DNA of 43,439 bases, taken from contig ONDH01000025.1 of NCBI GenBank assembly GCA_900316505.1, positions 1 through 43,439 on the forward strand, in the 5' to 3' direction. The position numbers and the translations under genes were made by a program. Under the pieces are notes generated by a model, which worked only from the letters and a program-made list of their open reading frames with translations, ran no database searches and was not told where the DNA came from. This stretch comes from an uncultured Prevotellaceae bacterium. GTDB lineage: Bacteria > Bacteroidota > Bacteroidia > Bacteroidales > Bacteroidaceae. This document shows positions 1 to 8,404 of this stretch, piece by piece; position 1 is the first letter of the stretch, and the number at the start of each line of letters is the position of its first letter.

Positions 1-89
1 GATGAATCCGCTTAATCATCGCGAAGCGGTATGTCTTTAAAAAACAAGGTCTTGCGGAACGATTGAGCGCAGCGCTAAATATACCCTTT

Positions 90-273
90 GAGGATAGCCT
101 TTACGCAGGATTGAGAATACCCCATAAGCAGAAGTGAGAATACCCCTTAAGCACGAGCGAGTATAGCCTTGACACAGAAGCGAGTATATTAGTGACATCG
201 AGCTGAGTATATTAGTGACGCTTGATGTTGTATACGAGTGACATTGAAGTGTGTATACGAGTGACGTTCAAAT
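90..273. repeat. 23-bp degenerate tandem repeat array, block 1
   Basis: About eight diverged units follow each other at exactly 23-bp steps; the recurring GAG(A/T)ATA-like word begins at 90, 113, 136, 159, 182, 205, 228 and 251. The later units contain AGTGAC or ACGAGTGAC in the second half. The units are alignable with those of the block at 462-830, so both look like one diverged family. Since 23 is not a multiple of three, open frames across the block are not credible genes. No spacers separate the units, so it is not a CRISPR array. Confidence 0.7.
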
Positions 274-461
274 GTGTTGATGAACTACGTGCGCACCGTG
301 CGCATCTCATTTCGTACACCCATCGCATCATATTTCGTTATTACAGCGCATGTTATTATGCGCTGAGTGCCTATCTTTGCAGGCATACGCTTCTTGTGCT
401 CACTAACATCCACATAAGAGGCTCAGAAATGTTCTCTCCGGCGCCTCAGTCGTTATCTCTC

Positions 462-830
462 GGGAGATGACGAGTGCCAGAGCTGGGAGATGGCGAGTGT
501 CAGAGCTGGGAGATGACGAGTGTCAGAGCTGGGAGATGACGGAAGGGACGAGGCGGAGATGACGAGTGTGACAAAGCGGAGATGACGAGTGTGACAAAGC
601 GGAGATGACGAGTGTGACAAAGCGGAGATGACGAGTGTGACAAAGCAGAGATGACGAGTGTGACAAAGCAGAGATGACGAGTGCGAGGAAGTGGTGGATA
701 CGAGCAAGCGTGAGCGGAGATGACGAAAGGGACGAAGAGGAGATGACGAGTGTGAGGCAGGAGTGGACACGATCAAGCGTGAACGGAGATGACGAAAGAG
801 AGTCTTGTGAGATGATGTAGAGTTATGCGG
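462..830. repeat. 23-bp tandem repeat array, block 2
   Basis: Sixteen consecutive units at 23-bp spacing, starting at 462, 485, 508, 531 (this one 24 bp), 555, 578, 601, 624, 647, 670, 693, 716, 739, 762, 785 and 808. The shared core is GAGATGACGAGTG. Units at 578, 601 and 624 are identical to the one at 555, and the one at 647 differs by one base, pointing to recent expansion. From 670 on the array shows a 69-bp higher-order pattern in which a diverged unit alternates with good ones. Function unknown. The rest of the stretch 1-1214 holds no gene I can support. Confidence 0.85.
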
Positions 831-933
831 AAAGTTCTATGAGTGAGACCCCGTTGGGTGTATGGGCGAGACAACTCAACTTCTGCAACACGTGATCAGC
901 AAATAACTCACACTAATAACCTCAAAATCGACA

Positions 934-986
934 TCGTCGACGTCGGTTTGCCGACATCGTCGACATCGACGCACCGACGTCGACGA
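934..986. repeat. GTCGAC-rich inverted repeat cluster
   Basis: Perfect 13-bp inverted repeat with arms at 934-946 and 974-986 (TCGTCGACGTCGG and its complement). The 27-bp loop contains further GTCGAC and GACATCGTCGAC copies, so several alternative hairpins are possible. It lies in the gene-free stretch before the metallo-hydrolase gene. There is no T-run after it, so it does not look like an intrinsic terminator. Role unknown. Confidence 0.55.
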
Positions 987-1161
987 CATCGACTCGGAGG
1001 TTGTGGAAGAGGGTCAACGCAGGTCTTGAAGGAGAGGAAACGACGGAAAGGGAGTGGTAGAATAAAACACTCTCAAGTAATAAAACCACGGATTTAGACG
1101 ATTCAACGGTTCTTTTCATGAATTTGGGTGGAAATAGCGTTATTATTCACGGAATATTTTA

Positions 1162-1169
1162 TACCTTTG
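1162..1169 (+). promoter_or_regulatory. Bacteroidota -7 promoter element
   Basis: TACCTTTG matches the TAnnTTTG -7 consensus of the Bacteroidota primary sigma factor and lies 45 bp before the metallo-hydrolase start at 1215. I see no good TTTG -33 box about 20 bp upstream, so only half the promoter is supported. Confidence 0.55.
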
Positions 1170-1214
1170 TGTTCGAAATGAGATTGCAATTTACAAAGTG
1201 AAATTGGAAGTGAA

Positions 1215-2012
1215 ATGAAGTGGAGAGTACTGGTTGATAATCGGACGAATGACGGCACGTCGCAAACGGAGCATGGGCTTGCCATCTTGTTGGAGACGGA
1301 GAAGCATCGGGTCTTGCTTGATACGGGTGCCAGCGATATGCTTATCGGTAATGCGGAATGCTTAGGGTTAGACCTTGGCACTGTTGACTATGTGTTTGTG
1401 TCGCATGGCCATAGCGACCATGCTGGGGGCTTGCGCTATTTCATGGAGATGAACCAGACGGCAAAGGTCATCGTTTCTCCTGATGCCATCAGTGGGAAAT
1501 TCTATTCCAAACGCCGATGTCTGCACAGCATCACCACCGAGTGGCCAGAGATACCCGCTGAGCGACTTCTGACCATCGAACACAGTGGATGGGTTGCTGA
1601 TGACCTGTATGTCATTGCCCGCATTCCACAGGTGCATCCGATTCCCAAGGGCAATCAGTATCTGTTCGTTCAAGATGTTGATGGCGAGTACATCCAGGAT
1701 GATTTTCGTCACGAACTGGCTCTCTATACAGATGGCTTGCTGTTTACGGGCTGTGCTCATAGTGGTTTGGAGAATATCCTTGCTGCCTGTCCTTACCCTG
1801 TGAAGACGGTGGTGGGAGGCTTTCACCTGCTTGACGGTCATGAAACGGAAGAGGAACTGCTTGCCCTTGCACAAAGGCTCAGCAGCCACTATCCCAACAC
1901 GCAATTCTATACCAGTCATTGCACAGGCGACTCTGCGTTCGACATCCTGAAGAGCGTGATGGGAGGAAAGATGAATGGTTTTGGGGGAGGAATTATGAAT
2001 TATGCATTATGA
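1215..2012 (+). CDS. MBL-fold metallo-hydrolase
   Basis: A 265-residue cytosolic protein of the metallo-beta-lactamase superfamily. The metal-binding signature HGHSDHAGG is at residues 64-72; LLDTG precedes it at residues 34-38, a further His occurs in GCAHSG (residue 182), and TSHCTG near residue 234 may supply the last ligand. The order and length fit the branch often annotated as dihydropterin/ribofuranosylaminobenzene phosphate synthase-like; the substrate cannot be told from sequence. Start chosen at the ATG 45 bp after the -7 box; no Shine-Dalgarno, as usual in this phylum. The last six residues (IMNYAL) and the stop codon are encoded by the heptamer repeat at 1991-2060, so the original C-terminus may have been replaced. 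Confidence 0.85.
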   Translation: MKWRVLVDNRTNDGTSQTEHGLAILLETEKHRVLLDTGASDMLIGNAECLGLDLGTVDYVFVSHGHSDHAGGLRYFMEMNQTAKVIVSPDAISGKFYSKRRCLHSITTEWPEIPAERLLTIEHSGWVADDLYVIARIPQVHPIPKGNQYLFVQDVDGEYIQDDFRHELALYTDGLLFTGCAHSGLENILAACPYPVKTVVGGFHLLDGHETEEELLALAQRLSSHYPNTQFYTSHCTGDSAFDILKSVMGGKMNGFGGGIMNYAL

Positions 2013-2060
2013 ATTATGAATTATGCATTATGAATTATGCATTATGAATTATGAATTAAA
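1991..2060. repeat. AATTATG heptamer tandem repeat
   Basis: Nine full 7-bp units (AATTATG, sometimes CATTATG) from 1991 to 2053, followed by a partial unit. The array begins inside the 3' end of the metallo-hydrolase gene and runs to the start of the acetyltransferase gene, filling the whole intergenic space. The same heptamer occurs inverted at 7291-7324 and again near 26394-26421. Confidence 0.9.
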
Positions 2061-2061
2061 T

Positions 2062-2616
2062 ATGTTTGACATGATAGATGCCACTGGGTCGGGCTATAAA
2101 AATGACCCCCGTATGCGTGACGTGGAGGCTGAGATGATACGGAGCCATGCGTTATGCTTGAAGATTTCGGCTAAGAAACCGACAGACCCTGATTACAAGA
2201 GTCTGCTGGAAGAATTGTTCCAGAGTGAGATTGACGATAGTGTTGCTATTGTTTCTCCTTTCTATTGTGATTGCGGTTGTCGGATGACTATCGGAAAGAA
2301 TGTGACCATCAACAAAGGGGCAACCATTCTCTCTCCCGGGAAGGTGGTGATAGAGGACAACGTGCTGATTGCCCCCGAAGTGAAGATTGCCACAGTTGAC
2401 CATGACCTTTATGACAGGCACAACCTTTTCCATTTCGGACAGGTGACCATCAAAGAGAATGCGTGGATATGCATCGGTGCCATCATCTGTCCGGGCGTGA
2501 CCATCGGCAAAAACGCTGTTGTGGCAGCTGGGGCTGTGGTGACGAAGGATGTCCCCGACAATGCGGTGGTGGGTGGCAACCCTGCAAAAGTGATAAAACA
2601 CTTAACTCAAGTTTGA
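2062..2616 (+). CDS. Maltose/galactoside O-acetyltransferase-like hexapeptide protein
   Basis: A 184-residue acyltransferase of the left-handed beta-helix family, expected to move an acetyl group from acetyl-CoA to a sugar hydroxyl in the cytosol. An N-terminal mac-type segment (residues about 8-60) precedes imperfect hexapeptide repeats such as IGKNVTINKGATI and IGKNAVVAAGAVVTKDV. His114 in ATVDHDLYDRH is the expected catalytic base, and GNPAKVIK near the end is the usual closing motif. I start at the ATG at 2062; an in-frame ATG at 2023 would add 13 residues, but these are only translated heptamer repeat. The stop codon lies inside a dispersed 24-bp repeat (2613-2636). Confidence 0.85.
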   Translation: MFDMIDATGSGYKNDPRMRDVEAEMIRSHALCLKISAKKPTDPDYKSLLEELFQSEIDDSVAIVSPFYCDCGCRMTIGKNVTINKGATILSPGKVVIEDNVLIAPEVKIATVDHDLYDRHNLFHFGQVTIKENAWICIGAIICPGVTIGKNAVVAAGAVVTKDVPDNAVVGGNPAKVIKHLTQV

Positions 2617-2870
2617 CTTCGTCGAGCTAAAGGTTCTGAAGTAGTTAAGTAGTCAGTAGTTAAGCCAATACCGATTTACAATTTGACCATTTACAATGTA
2701 CAATTTATTTGGCAATTTGAAAATTGAGCAATTGAGAACCTTTAGGCGTAGCCAATTAGGAATGAGGAATGAGGAATGAGGAATTGAATCTCTAAACTCT
2801 AAACTCTAAACCCTAACTCCTTTAACTCCTTAACTCCTAAAGAAGTTGAGCACTTGCGAAACTTGAATAT
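2613..2870. repeat. Intergenic mosaic of short repeats
   Basis: No gene between 2617 and 2890. The stretch holds a 24-bp dispersed repeat (2613-2636) found inverted at 42455-42478 with one mismatch, then AGGAATG/AGGAATT heptamers (about 2756-2786), CTAAACT/CTAAACC heptamers (about 2791-2816) and TTAACTCC words (about 2815-2840). The same blocks recur in the same order in other intergenic gaps of this window. Confidence 0.8.
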
Positions 2871-2890
2871 CTGAATTAATTGACTGATAT

Positions 2891-4044
2891 ATGAAACCAC
2901 TATCCACACGCACAGCTGGCTTCACGGATTCCATCATCCGTAGAATGACCCGTATTTCAAATCAGTACGGAGCCATCAATCTCTCACCCCTCCAAAGGAG
3001 ATAACGAATCGTCTGGCAGAAATAGCACCATCTGGCCCACATCAGTATGCCATCACTTGGGGTGCACAGAACTTCCGTGAGGCTTTGGCTAAAAAGCAAA
3101 GTCATTTCACGGGATTAGACATTGATGCCAACAAGAACATCGTTGTGACTTGTGGCTCTACAGAGGCAATGATGGCAGCCATGATGACGGTTGTGAATCC
3201 TGGTGACAAGGTGGCCATCTTCTCACCATTCTACGAAAACTACACGGCGGACACGATTCTTACTGGTGCAGAGCCGATATATATTCCACTCGTACCACCC
3301 ACATTTGAGTTTGATGCCAATCTGCTCGAAGATGCTTTCAGGAACGGCGCAAAGGCTCTGGTGCTCTGCAATCCGTCGAACCCTTGTGGCAAAGTTTTTA
3401 CGCGTGAAGAACTCCAGACGATAGCAGATATTATCATCAAGTATGACGGCTATGTGATAACAGATGAAGTATATGAGCACATCGTCTATACCCCTCACCA
3501 GCACGTCTATATCTCCACACTTCCGGGTATGTGGGAACGAACTGTTTCATGCAGTTCTCTGTCAAAGACCTACAGCATTACAGGCTGGCGACTGGGATAT
3601 GTCATCGCACCAGAAAGTATTATAGACAGAGTGAAGAAAGTGCATGATTTCCTGACCGTAGGAGCTGCTGCACCGCTGATGGAAGCTGCTACAGTAGGTC
3701 TTTCATTCCAAGACAGTTATTACAAGGAACTTCAAGCCCACTATACGCACATGAAGCAACTCTTCTGTGACGGGCTACGTCAGTTTGGGCTCGACTTTAC
3801 AGACCCACAGGGAGCTTATTATGTACTGCTCGATGTGTCGAAGTACGGCGTGAAGGACGACCTGCATTTCTGCGAGTGGCTTGCTGAGCATGTCGGTGTT
3901 GGTGCCGTTCCTGGCAGTTGCTTCTTCAAAGAAGATGTCCATCATCTTATCCGTTTCCATTTTGCCAAGCGTGATGACACGCTACTAGCGGCTCTCGAGC
4001 GCTTATCAGAACTTGATTGTAAGGCTAAAACATACAAAGGATAA
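2891..4044 (+). pseudogene. PLP-dependent aminotransferase, broken by a short deletion
   Basis: Class I/II aminotransferase gene split over two frames. From the ATG at 2891 the frame reads a normal family N-terminus (TRTAGFTDSIIRRMTRISNQ...INLS) and then hits a stop at about 3002. The rest, PPKEITNRLAEIAPSGPHQYA and onward, continues in another frame to 4044. The residues usually found between INLS and PPKEI (a QGFPDF-type motif) are missing: the observed join is explained by loss of about 19 nt. The downstream part is well preserved, with the NPSNPCGK motif and the PLP-lysine region SLSKTYSITGWRLGY. A product restarted at the TTG at 3085 would have 319 residues and lack the N-terminal part of the active site, so I treat it as inactive. 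An assembly error is possible but a 19-nt loss is not a typical one. Confidence 0.75.
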
Positions 4045-4083
4045 AAAGATAACGAAAACAACCTATAGTGAGCGACATACCTT

Positions 4084-4518
4084 ATGGAGATAATCAGAGC
4101 AACCAAGACTGCAGAACAGGCAGGTGCCTACTATGTTCGCATTCAGGCGATGGCACGGAAACATCATATTCCGCTTAGTGTGGAGTTTGATGAACATGAT
4201 ACGCCTGACACCAAGTATATCGTGATTGTTGATGATTACCTGCCTATAGCCACATGCCGACTATATGCCATCGATCACACCAAAATCATGCTGGGACGGA
4301 TAGTCGTGTTGCCCGAATATCGTGGACAAGGCATTGGCACATTGGTGGTGAAAGAAGCAGAACAATGGGCGATGGAGTTGGGCTTTCAAACCTCTGTGTT
4401 AGAAAGCAGGGATAATAAAATCCATTTCTACGAGACAATGGGTTATGTAGCAGATATGGAACGAAAGATTGAAGGTGAAACCTTCGTTTGTTATAGAATG
4501 GAGAAAAGACTGATATGA
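4084..4518 (+). CDS. GNAT family N-acetyltransferase
   Basis: A 144-residue protein with the acetyl-CoA-binding GNAT core: LGRIVVLPEYRGQGIGTLVVKEAE (shown here in parts: beta strand LGRIVVLP, then the pyrophosphate loop RGQGIG at about residues 80-85), followed by LESRDNKIHFYETMGYV, the usual motif-B helix. Substrate unknown; the standalone small GNAT form commonly acetylates amines of small molecules or protein N-termini. Starts 39 bp after the broken aminotransferase gene and its stop overlaps the next start by four bases (ATGA), suggesting one transcript. Confidence 0.85.
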   Translation: MEIIRATKTAEQAGAYYVRIQAMARKHHIPLSVEFDEHDTPDTKYIVIVDDYLPIATCRLYAIDHTKIMLGRIVVLPEYRGQGIGTLVVKEAEQWAMELGFQTSVLESRDNKIHFYETMGYVADMERKIEGETFVCYRMEKRLI

Positions 4519-4655
4519 ATAAAGTGAAGATCACAGCCATACGCCAAACGGTCTATCCCGATTTGATGGCTAAATACGAGAACCCGATGAGTGCAATGAT
4601 TAGTTGCAACGATGGTTTCCGTCCGTTCAGTTTCTACATTGAGGTAATCAAGTAA
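4515..4655 (+). pseudogene. TIGR04076-type small protein with internal deletion
   Basis: An open frame of 46 residues that starts in the ATGA overlap with the acetyltransferase gene. Its first half (MNKVKITAIRQTVYPDLMAK...YENP) matches what I recall of the N-terminus of the TIGR04076 family, and its last part (SAMISCNDGFRPFSFYIE) matches the family's C-terminus, but the middle of about 50 residues is absent, in frame. The join falls after an Asn-Pro; family members carry a second Asn-Pro just before the C-terminal motif, so recombination between the two short similar spots is a plausible cause. The family's function is unknown. It may still be translated, but is very probably not functional. 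Confidence 0.6.
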
Positions 4656-4659
4656 GCTC

Positions 4660-5709
4660 ATGAATCCAGTATCCATCCGACTTCTCAACCAACAGCTCAT
4701 CGCTCAGCAGTTCAGTACACCTGCCGAGGTGGTACGCTATATGGGAGCCATGCAGGCACAAGAGTACCGCATGATGCGCTGGGCTGTTGCTATGCGCACT
4801 CGTAAACCATCCTATAAGGCTTTCAAGAAAGCGTTTGACGAAGGTCAGATTATCCGTCTGCACCTGATGAGAGGCACGTGGCAGTTGGTTTGTGCGGATG
4901 ACTATTGGTCGATGATAGAACTCTTCGCCCCTAAAGCGATAGCCGTGACGAAGGGATGGATGAGCAGCAATAAGATTAGCATCCCCGATGAGGAACTGAT
5001 GCGTGTGAGGGAGATTCTTGTTCAGACTGCTGCAGAGAAACGGAGTGTGACGAAAGAGGATTTCGTGCAGGCATTGGCAGAGAAAGATTTACAGATGGAT
5101 GACCACCGCCTTTCTTACCATATCCGCATGGCTGAAATGGCAGGTGTGCTCTGTAGCGGCGATTTGTTGCCAATGAAGGCGACCTATGCCCTTGCTGCCA
5201 ACAAGGTGAAGTCTGCTGAGAAAATGGATAGGGAAGAAGCGTTGGCTCTGTTTACAAAAAGATACTTTCAGAGTCGCCAACCAGCCACATTGGAGGATTT
5301 TGTGTGGTGGTCAGGTCTGAACATCAGCGACTGTCGAAAGGGCATCGCACTCTTGGGGGGCAGCATCCATGTGGAGCGGTGGAAGGGTAGGGAGTTCTAT
5401 CTGACTGACGAGTGCCGCACACGGGGATTCCGTAGTGGCAAGTTCCTCTTGATTCCTCCATACGACGAATACCTCATCAGCTATAAGAGCCGCGACATCG
5501 TGCTGCCAGCTGAGCACAGGCATCGTGCCCACAACAACAGCGGCATCTTCCAACCCATCATTGCCTACGACGGAACGATATGCGGTAATTGGTCTCCTTT
5601 CAAGAACGACTTTCAAGTCTCTTTCTTTGACGATTGTTTCAATGTGGAGGAGGCAGAGGAGGCTTGGTTGGCCTATCAAAAATTTGCAAATCGGTTCAAT
5701 CCGTGGTGA
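4660..5709 (+). CDS. AlkZ-like winged-helix DNA-binding protein (HTH_42)
   Basis: A 349-residue protein resembling the AlkZ/YcaQ family (DUF1006, HTH_42), whose characterised members are DNA glycosylases that unhook interstrand crosslinks or remove bulky alkyl adducts. The start LLNQQL...GAMQAQEY places the Gln-x-Gln pair at residues 32 and 34, the position of the catalytic glutamines of AlkZ; RGTWQLV and the C-terminal FLLIPPYDEYL...DGTICGNW segment are also typical. A DNA-repair role is inferred from family only. It begins four bases after the deleted small gene. Both neighbours upstream are decayed, whereas this frame is complete and of normal length. Confidence 0.75.
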   Translation: MNPVSIRLLNQQLIAQQFSTPAEVVRYMGAMQAQEYRMMRWAVAMRTRKPSYKAFKKAFDEGQIIRLHLMRGTWQLVCADDYWSMIELFAPKAIAVTKGWMSSNKISIPDEELMRVREILVQTAAEKRSVTKEDFVQALAEKDLQMDDHRLSYHIRMAEMAGVLCSGDLLPMKATYALAANKVKSAEKMDREEALALFTKRYFQSRQPATLEDFVWWSGLNISDCRKGIALLGGSIHVERWKGREFYLTDECRTRGFRSGKFLLIPPYDEYLISYKSRDIVLPAEHRHRAHNNSGIFQPIIAYDGTICGNWSPFKNDFQVSFFDDCFNVEEAEEAWLAYQKFANRFNPW

Positions 5710-5759
5710 ATAATTGGCTAAATCTTGGGCGATTATGGGTTGGTTTGCTTTTTTTTGTG

Positions 5760-5767
5760 TAACTTTG
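5760..5767 (+). promoter_or_regulatory. -7 promoter element of rlmD
   Basis: TAACTTTG fits TAnnTTTG and lies 75 bp before the rlmD start. A TTGG/TTTG-rich stretch at 5740-5747 is nearer than the usual -33 distance, so the upstream box is uncertain. Confidence 0.55.
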
Positions 5768-5842
5768 CAGCCGAAATGAAAGTTAGCTTCGCTTTTACTT
5801 CCATTTTAACTTCCAAACTTAAATTATTATACAATTTCATTA

Positions 5843-7279
5843 ATGGCTCGAAATAAGAAACAGCTCCCAGTATTGGAGCACGTGACCATTACAGCTTGTG
5901 CTGCCGAGGGTAAGGCGCTGGCAAGGGTGGACGACAGAGTGGTGTTTGTGCCCTTTGTGGTGCCTGGCGATGTGGTGGATTTGCAAGTGAAGAAGAAAAA
6001 GAACTCCTACATGGAGGCTGTGGCGGTGAAATTCCATGAGTATTCACCATTGCGCACCACGCCTAAATGCAAGCACTATGGTGTGTGTGGCGGATGCAAG
6101 TGGCAATGCCTGCAGTATGAGGAGCAGTTGAAGGCGAAACAGCAGCAAATCTTTGATAATCTGACGCGCATCGGGAAGATTGAACTGCCTGAGTTCATGC
6201 CTATCTTGGGCAGCAAGAAGGTGTATGGCTACCGCAACAAGCTGGAGTTTGGTTTCAGCAACAAGCGCTGGTTGACCGAGGAAGAGGTGAAGCAGGATGT
6301 GAAATATGAGGTGATGGATGCTGTGGGGTTCCATATCACGGGCGCCTTTGACAAGATTCTGGACATCACAGAGTGTCATCTGATGGATGATATCAATAAT
6401 CAGATTCGCAATGACATTCGTCAGTATGCGCTTGAAAACGGACTCGAATTTTACAATCTGAGAGAGAATAGGGGACTGCTCCGTTCGCTGATGATTCGCA
6501 CCTCCAACACGGGCGAGCTGATGTTTCTTGTGCAGTTCAGAATTGACTCTCATGAAGCACAGAAAAAGGCGGATGATTTGATGCAGCATTTGAGTGAAAC
6601 CTTTCCTCAAATAACATCATTGCTTTATGTTGATAATCACAAAGCTAACGACACGTTTGCTGACCAAGAGATTCATGTGGTGAAGGGTAAGGATTACATC
6701 TTTGAGGAGATGGAAAACCTGCGCTTCAAAGTGGGTCCCAAATCGTTCTATCAGACCAACACCGAACAGGCGTATGAACTCTACAAGGTGGCACGTGATT
6801 TTGCGGGATTGACTGGTGAAGAATTGGTGTATGACTTATACACGGGAACGGGCACGATTGCCAATTTTGTGGCTCGTCAGTCTCGTCAGGTCATTGGCAT
6901 CGAATATGTGCCGGAAGCCATCGAGGATGCGAAGGTGAATTCGGAAATCAACGGCATCACCAACACGCTCTTCTATGCAGGAGACATGAAGGACATCCTC
7001 AACAAGGAGTTCATCGAGACGCATGGACGTCCTGATGTCATCATCACCGACCCTCCACGTGCTGGCATGCATCAGGATGTGATTGACACCATCCTCTTTG
7101 CAGCACCACGCCGCATCGTGTATGTCAGCTGCAACCCAGCCACACAAGCACGCGACCTCCAACTGCTGGATGTTGACTACAAGGTGATGAAAGTGCAACC
7201 AGTGGACATGTTCCCACATACCCAACACGTGGAGAATGTCGTTCTGCTGGAGAGAAGAGAGTCATCAAAGATGAAGTGA
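5843..7279 (+). CDS. rlmD: 23S rRNA (uracil-C5)-methyltransferase, RlmD/RumA type
   Basis: A 478-residue SAM-dependent RNA m5U methyltransferase. An N-terminal TRAM domain (residues about 8-65) binds RNA. Cys76, Cys82 and Cys85, with a later Cys in DITECHLMD, fit the iron-sulfur cluster ligands of the family. The catalytic domain shows VYDLYTGTGTIANFVA (SAM site), ITDPPRAGMHQDV, the catalytic cysteine in VYVSCNPAT and the closing HTQHVENVVLLER with the general base Glu. Whether the target is U1939 or another uracil cannot be decided from this. Preceded by a good -7 element and followed by inverted heptamer repeats. Confidence 0.9.
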   Translation: MARNKKQLPVLEHVTITACAAEGKALARVDDRVVFVPFVVPGDVVDLQVKKKKNSYMEAVAVKFHEYSPLRTTPKCKHYGVCGGCKWQCLQYEEQLKAKQQQIFDNLTRIGKIELPEFMPILGSKKVYGYRNKLEFGFSNKRWLTEEEVKQDVKYEVMDAVGFHITGAFDKILDITECHLMDDINNQIRNDIRQYALENGLEFYNLRENRGLLRSLMIRTSNTGELMFLVQFRIDSHEAQKKADDLMQHLSETFPQITSLLYVDNHKANDTFADQEIHVVKGKDYIFEEMENLRFKVGPKSFYQTNTEQAYELYKVARDFAGLTGEELVYDLYTGTGTIANFVARQSRQVIGIEYVPEAIEDAKVNSEINGITNTLFYAGDMKDILNKEFIETHGRPDVIITDPPRAGMHQDVIDTILFAAPRRIVYVSCNPATQARDLQLLDVDYKVMKVQPVDMFPHTQHVENVVLLERRESSKMK

Positions 7280-7290
7280 AAAGTGAATTT

Positions 7291-7432
7291 TAATTCATAA
7301 TTCATAATGCATAATTCATAATTAACAGAAAAGCATCTTCGGCGAAGCCAAAAGTGAAAAATAAAAATTACCGAAGTAAATGAGGGTGGCGGCAATAAAC
7401 TCTGAACTCTAAACTCTCAACTCTAAACTTCT
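7291..7432. repeat. Inverted AATTATG heptamers plus other repeat words
   Basis: Gap between rlmD and the pseudouridine synthase. TAATTCA/TAATGCA heptamers, the reverse complement of the array at 1991, run from 7291 to about 7324. A CATCTTCGGCGAAGCC block follows (about 7334-7350; also present near 42407). ACTCTAAACT-type words fill about 7398-7432. Confidence 0.8.
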
Positions 7433-7449
7433 AATTATCAATTTGCAAC

Positions 7450-8370
7450 ATGAGCACCTATTCCGATTATAAAGCAGCGAATCATTACACTAGCTACACA
7501 GTCAAGGAACCTGCAGAGCTGATGCAGTTTCTGATGAACACGATTTCGGGCATTTCACGCACCAAAGCGAAGGAATATCTGAGTCAGCGCATGGTGTATG
7601 TGGACAAGGAAATCATCACGCAGTATAACTATCCACTCAAGCCCGGACAAATGGTGCAGGTGGCAAAGAACCGTCATAAGCATGCCTTCACCAACAAGTG
7701 GGTTCGCATCGTGTATGAGGATGCGTTCCTGTTGGTGGTGGATAAGAAAGAGGGTATCTTGACCAACGCGATGTCAGGTGACCGCCACGAGAATGTGAAG
7801 GCCATTCTGGATGAGTATGTGAAGCGCACCAACCGCACGTTCTCCGTCCATACGGTTCACCGTCTTGACAAGGGCACGTCGGGGTTGCTGGTGTTTGCCA
7901 AACGTCGTGACATCCAACGGATTTTCACGGATAATTGGCAGGACATCGTGACAGACAGACGCTATGTGGCAGTGGTGCAGGGTGAGATGGAGAAGGATCA
8001 AGGTGTCGTCACTTCGTGGATAAGTGATAACCGCATGTTCATCTCTTACTCCACACCTTACGACAATGGCGGAAAACAGGCTGTCACCCATTACCGCACC
8101 ATGCAGAGGAAGAATGGCTACTCGCTGGTGGAATTCAAGCTGGAGACGGGACGAAAGAACCAGATTCGTGTACACATGCACGACTTGAATCATCCCATTG
8201 TGGGTGACCATAAATACGGCAGTACTGTGGAGGCTTATGGTGAGCGCAGCAACCCAGCAGGGCGCTTCTGTCTGCATGCTTATCGTCTTGCCTTCCGTCA
8301 TCCCATCACGGGTGAGGAACTGAAATTTGAAACTCCTTTTCCAACTGAATTTACGCGCTTGATGAAATAA
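7450..8370 (+). CDS. RluA-family pseudouridine synthase
   Basis: A 306-residue enzyme that converts uridine to pseudouridine in RNA. The N-terminal part (about 1-75) has S4-like features (SGISRTKAKEYLSQRMVYVD). The catalytic domain carries HRLDKGTSGLLVFAK with the essential Asp at about residue 141, followed by RRYVAVVQG, LETGRKNQIRVHM and FCLHAYRLAF, the usual RluA-family order. Nearest to the RluD type in layout; the exact rRNA or tRNA target is not predictable here. It is followed after 88 bp by the rpoD gene with its own promoter. Confidence 0.88.
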   Translation: MSTYSDYKAANHYTSYTVKEPAELMQFLMNTISGISRTKAKEYLSQRMVYVDKEIITQYNYPLKPGQMVQVAKNRHKHAFTNKWVRIVYEDAFLLVVDKKEGILTNAMSGDRHENVKAILDEYVKRTNRTFSVHTVHRLDKGTSGLLVFAKRRDIQRIFTDNWQDIVTDRRYVAVVQGEMEKDQGVVTSWISDNRMFISYSTPYDNGGKQAVTHYRTMQRKNGYSLVEFKLETGRKNQIRVHMHDLNHPIVGDHKYGSTVEAYGERSNPAGRFCLHAYRLAFRHPITGEELKFETPFPTEFTRLMK

Positions 8371-8404
8371 AAAATTGGAGTTTCATCATAAATTATGTGA
8401 AAGA

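Noticed and set aside
453..776. Open frame of 107 codons on the minus strand
   Set aside because: It is the translation of the 23-bp array (SSSPL/CHTRHL repeats). The period is not a multiple of three, and there is no promoter or family resemblance.
462..830. Possible CRISPR array
   Set aside because: Units are directly joined with no unique spacers, and no cas gene is near.
843..1097. Open frame of 84 codons
   Set aside because: It crosses the GTCGAC palindromes and has low-complexity Ser/Thr/Arg content and no recognisable protein character.
2061..2068. TATGTTTG as a -7 promoter
   Set aside because: It overlaps the start codon of the acetyltransferase, so it would make a transcript without the start; chance match.
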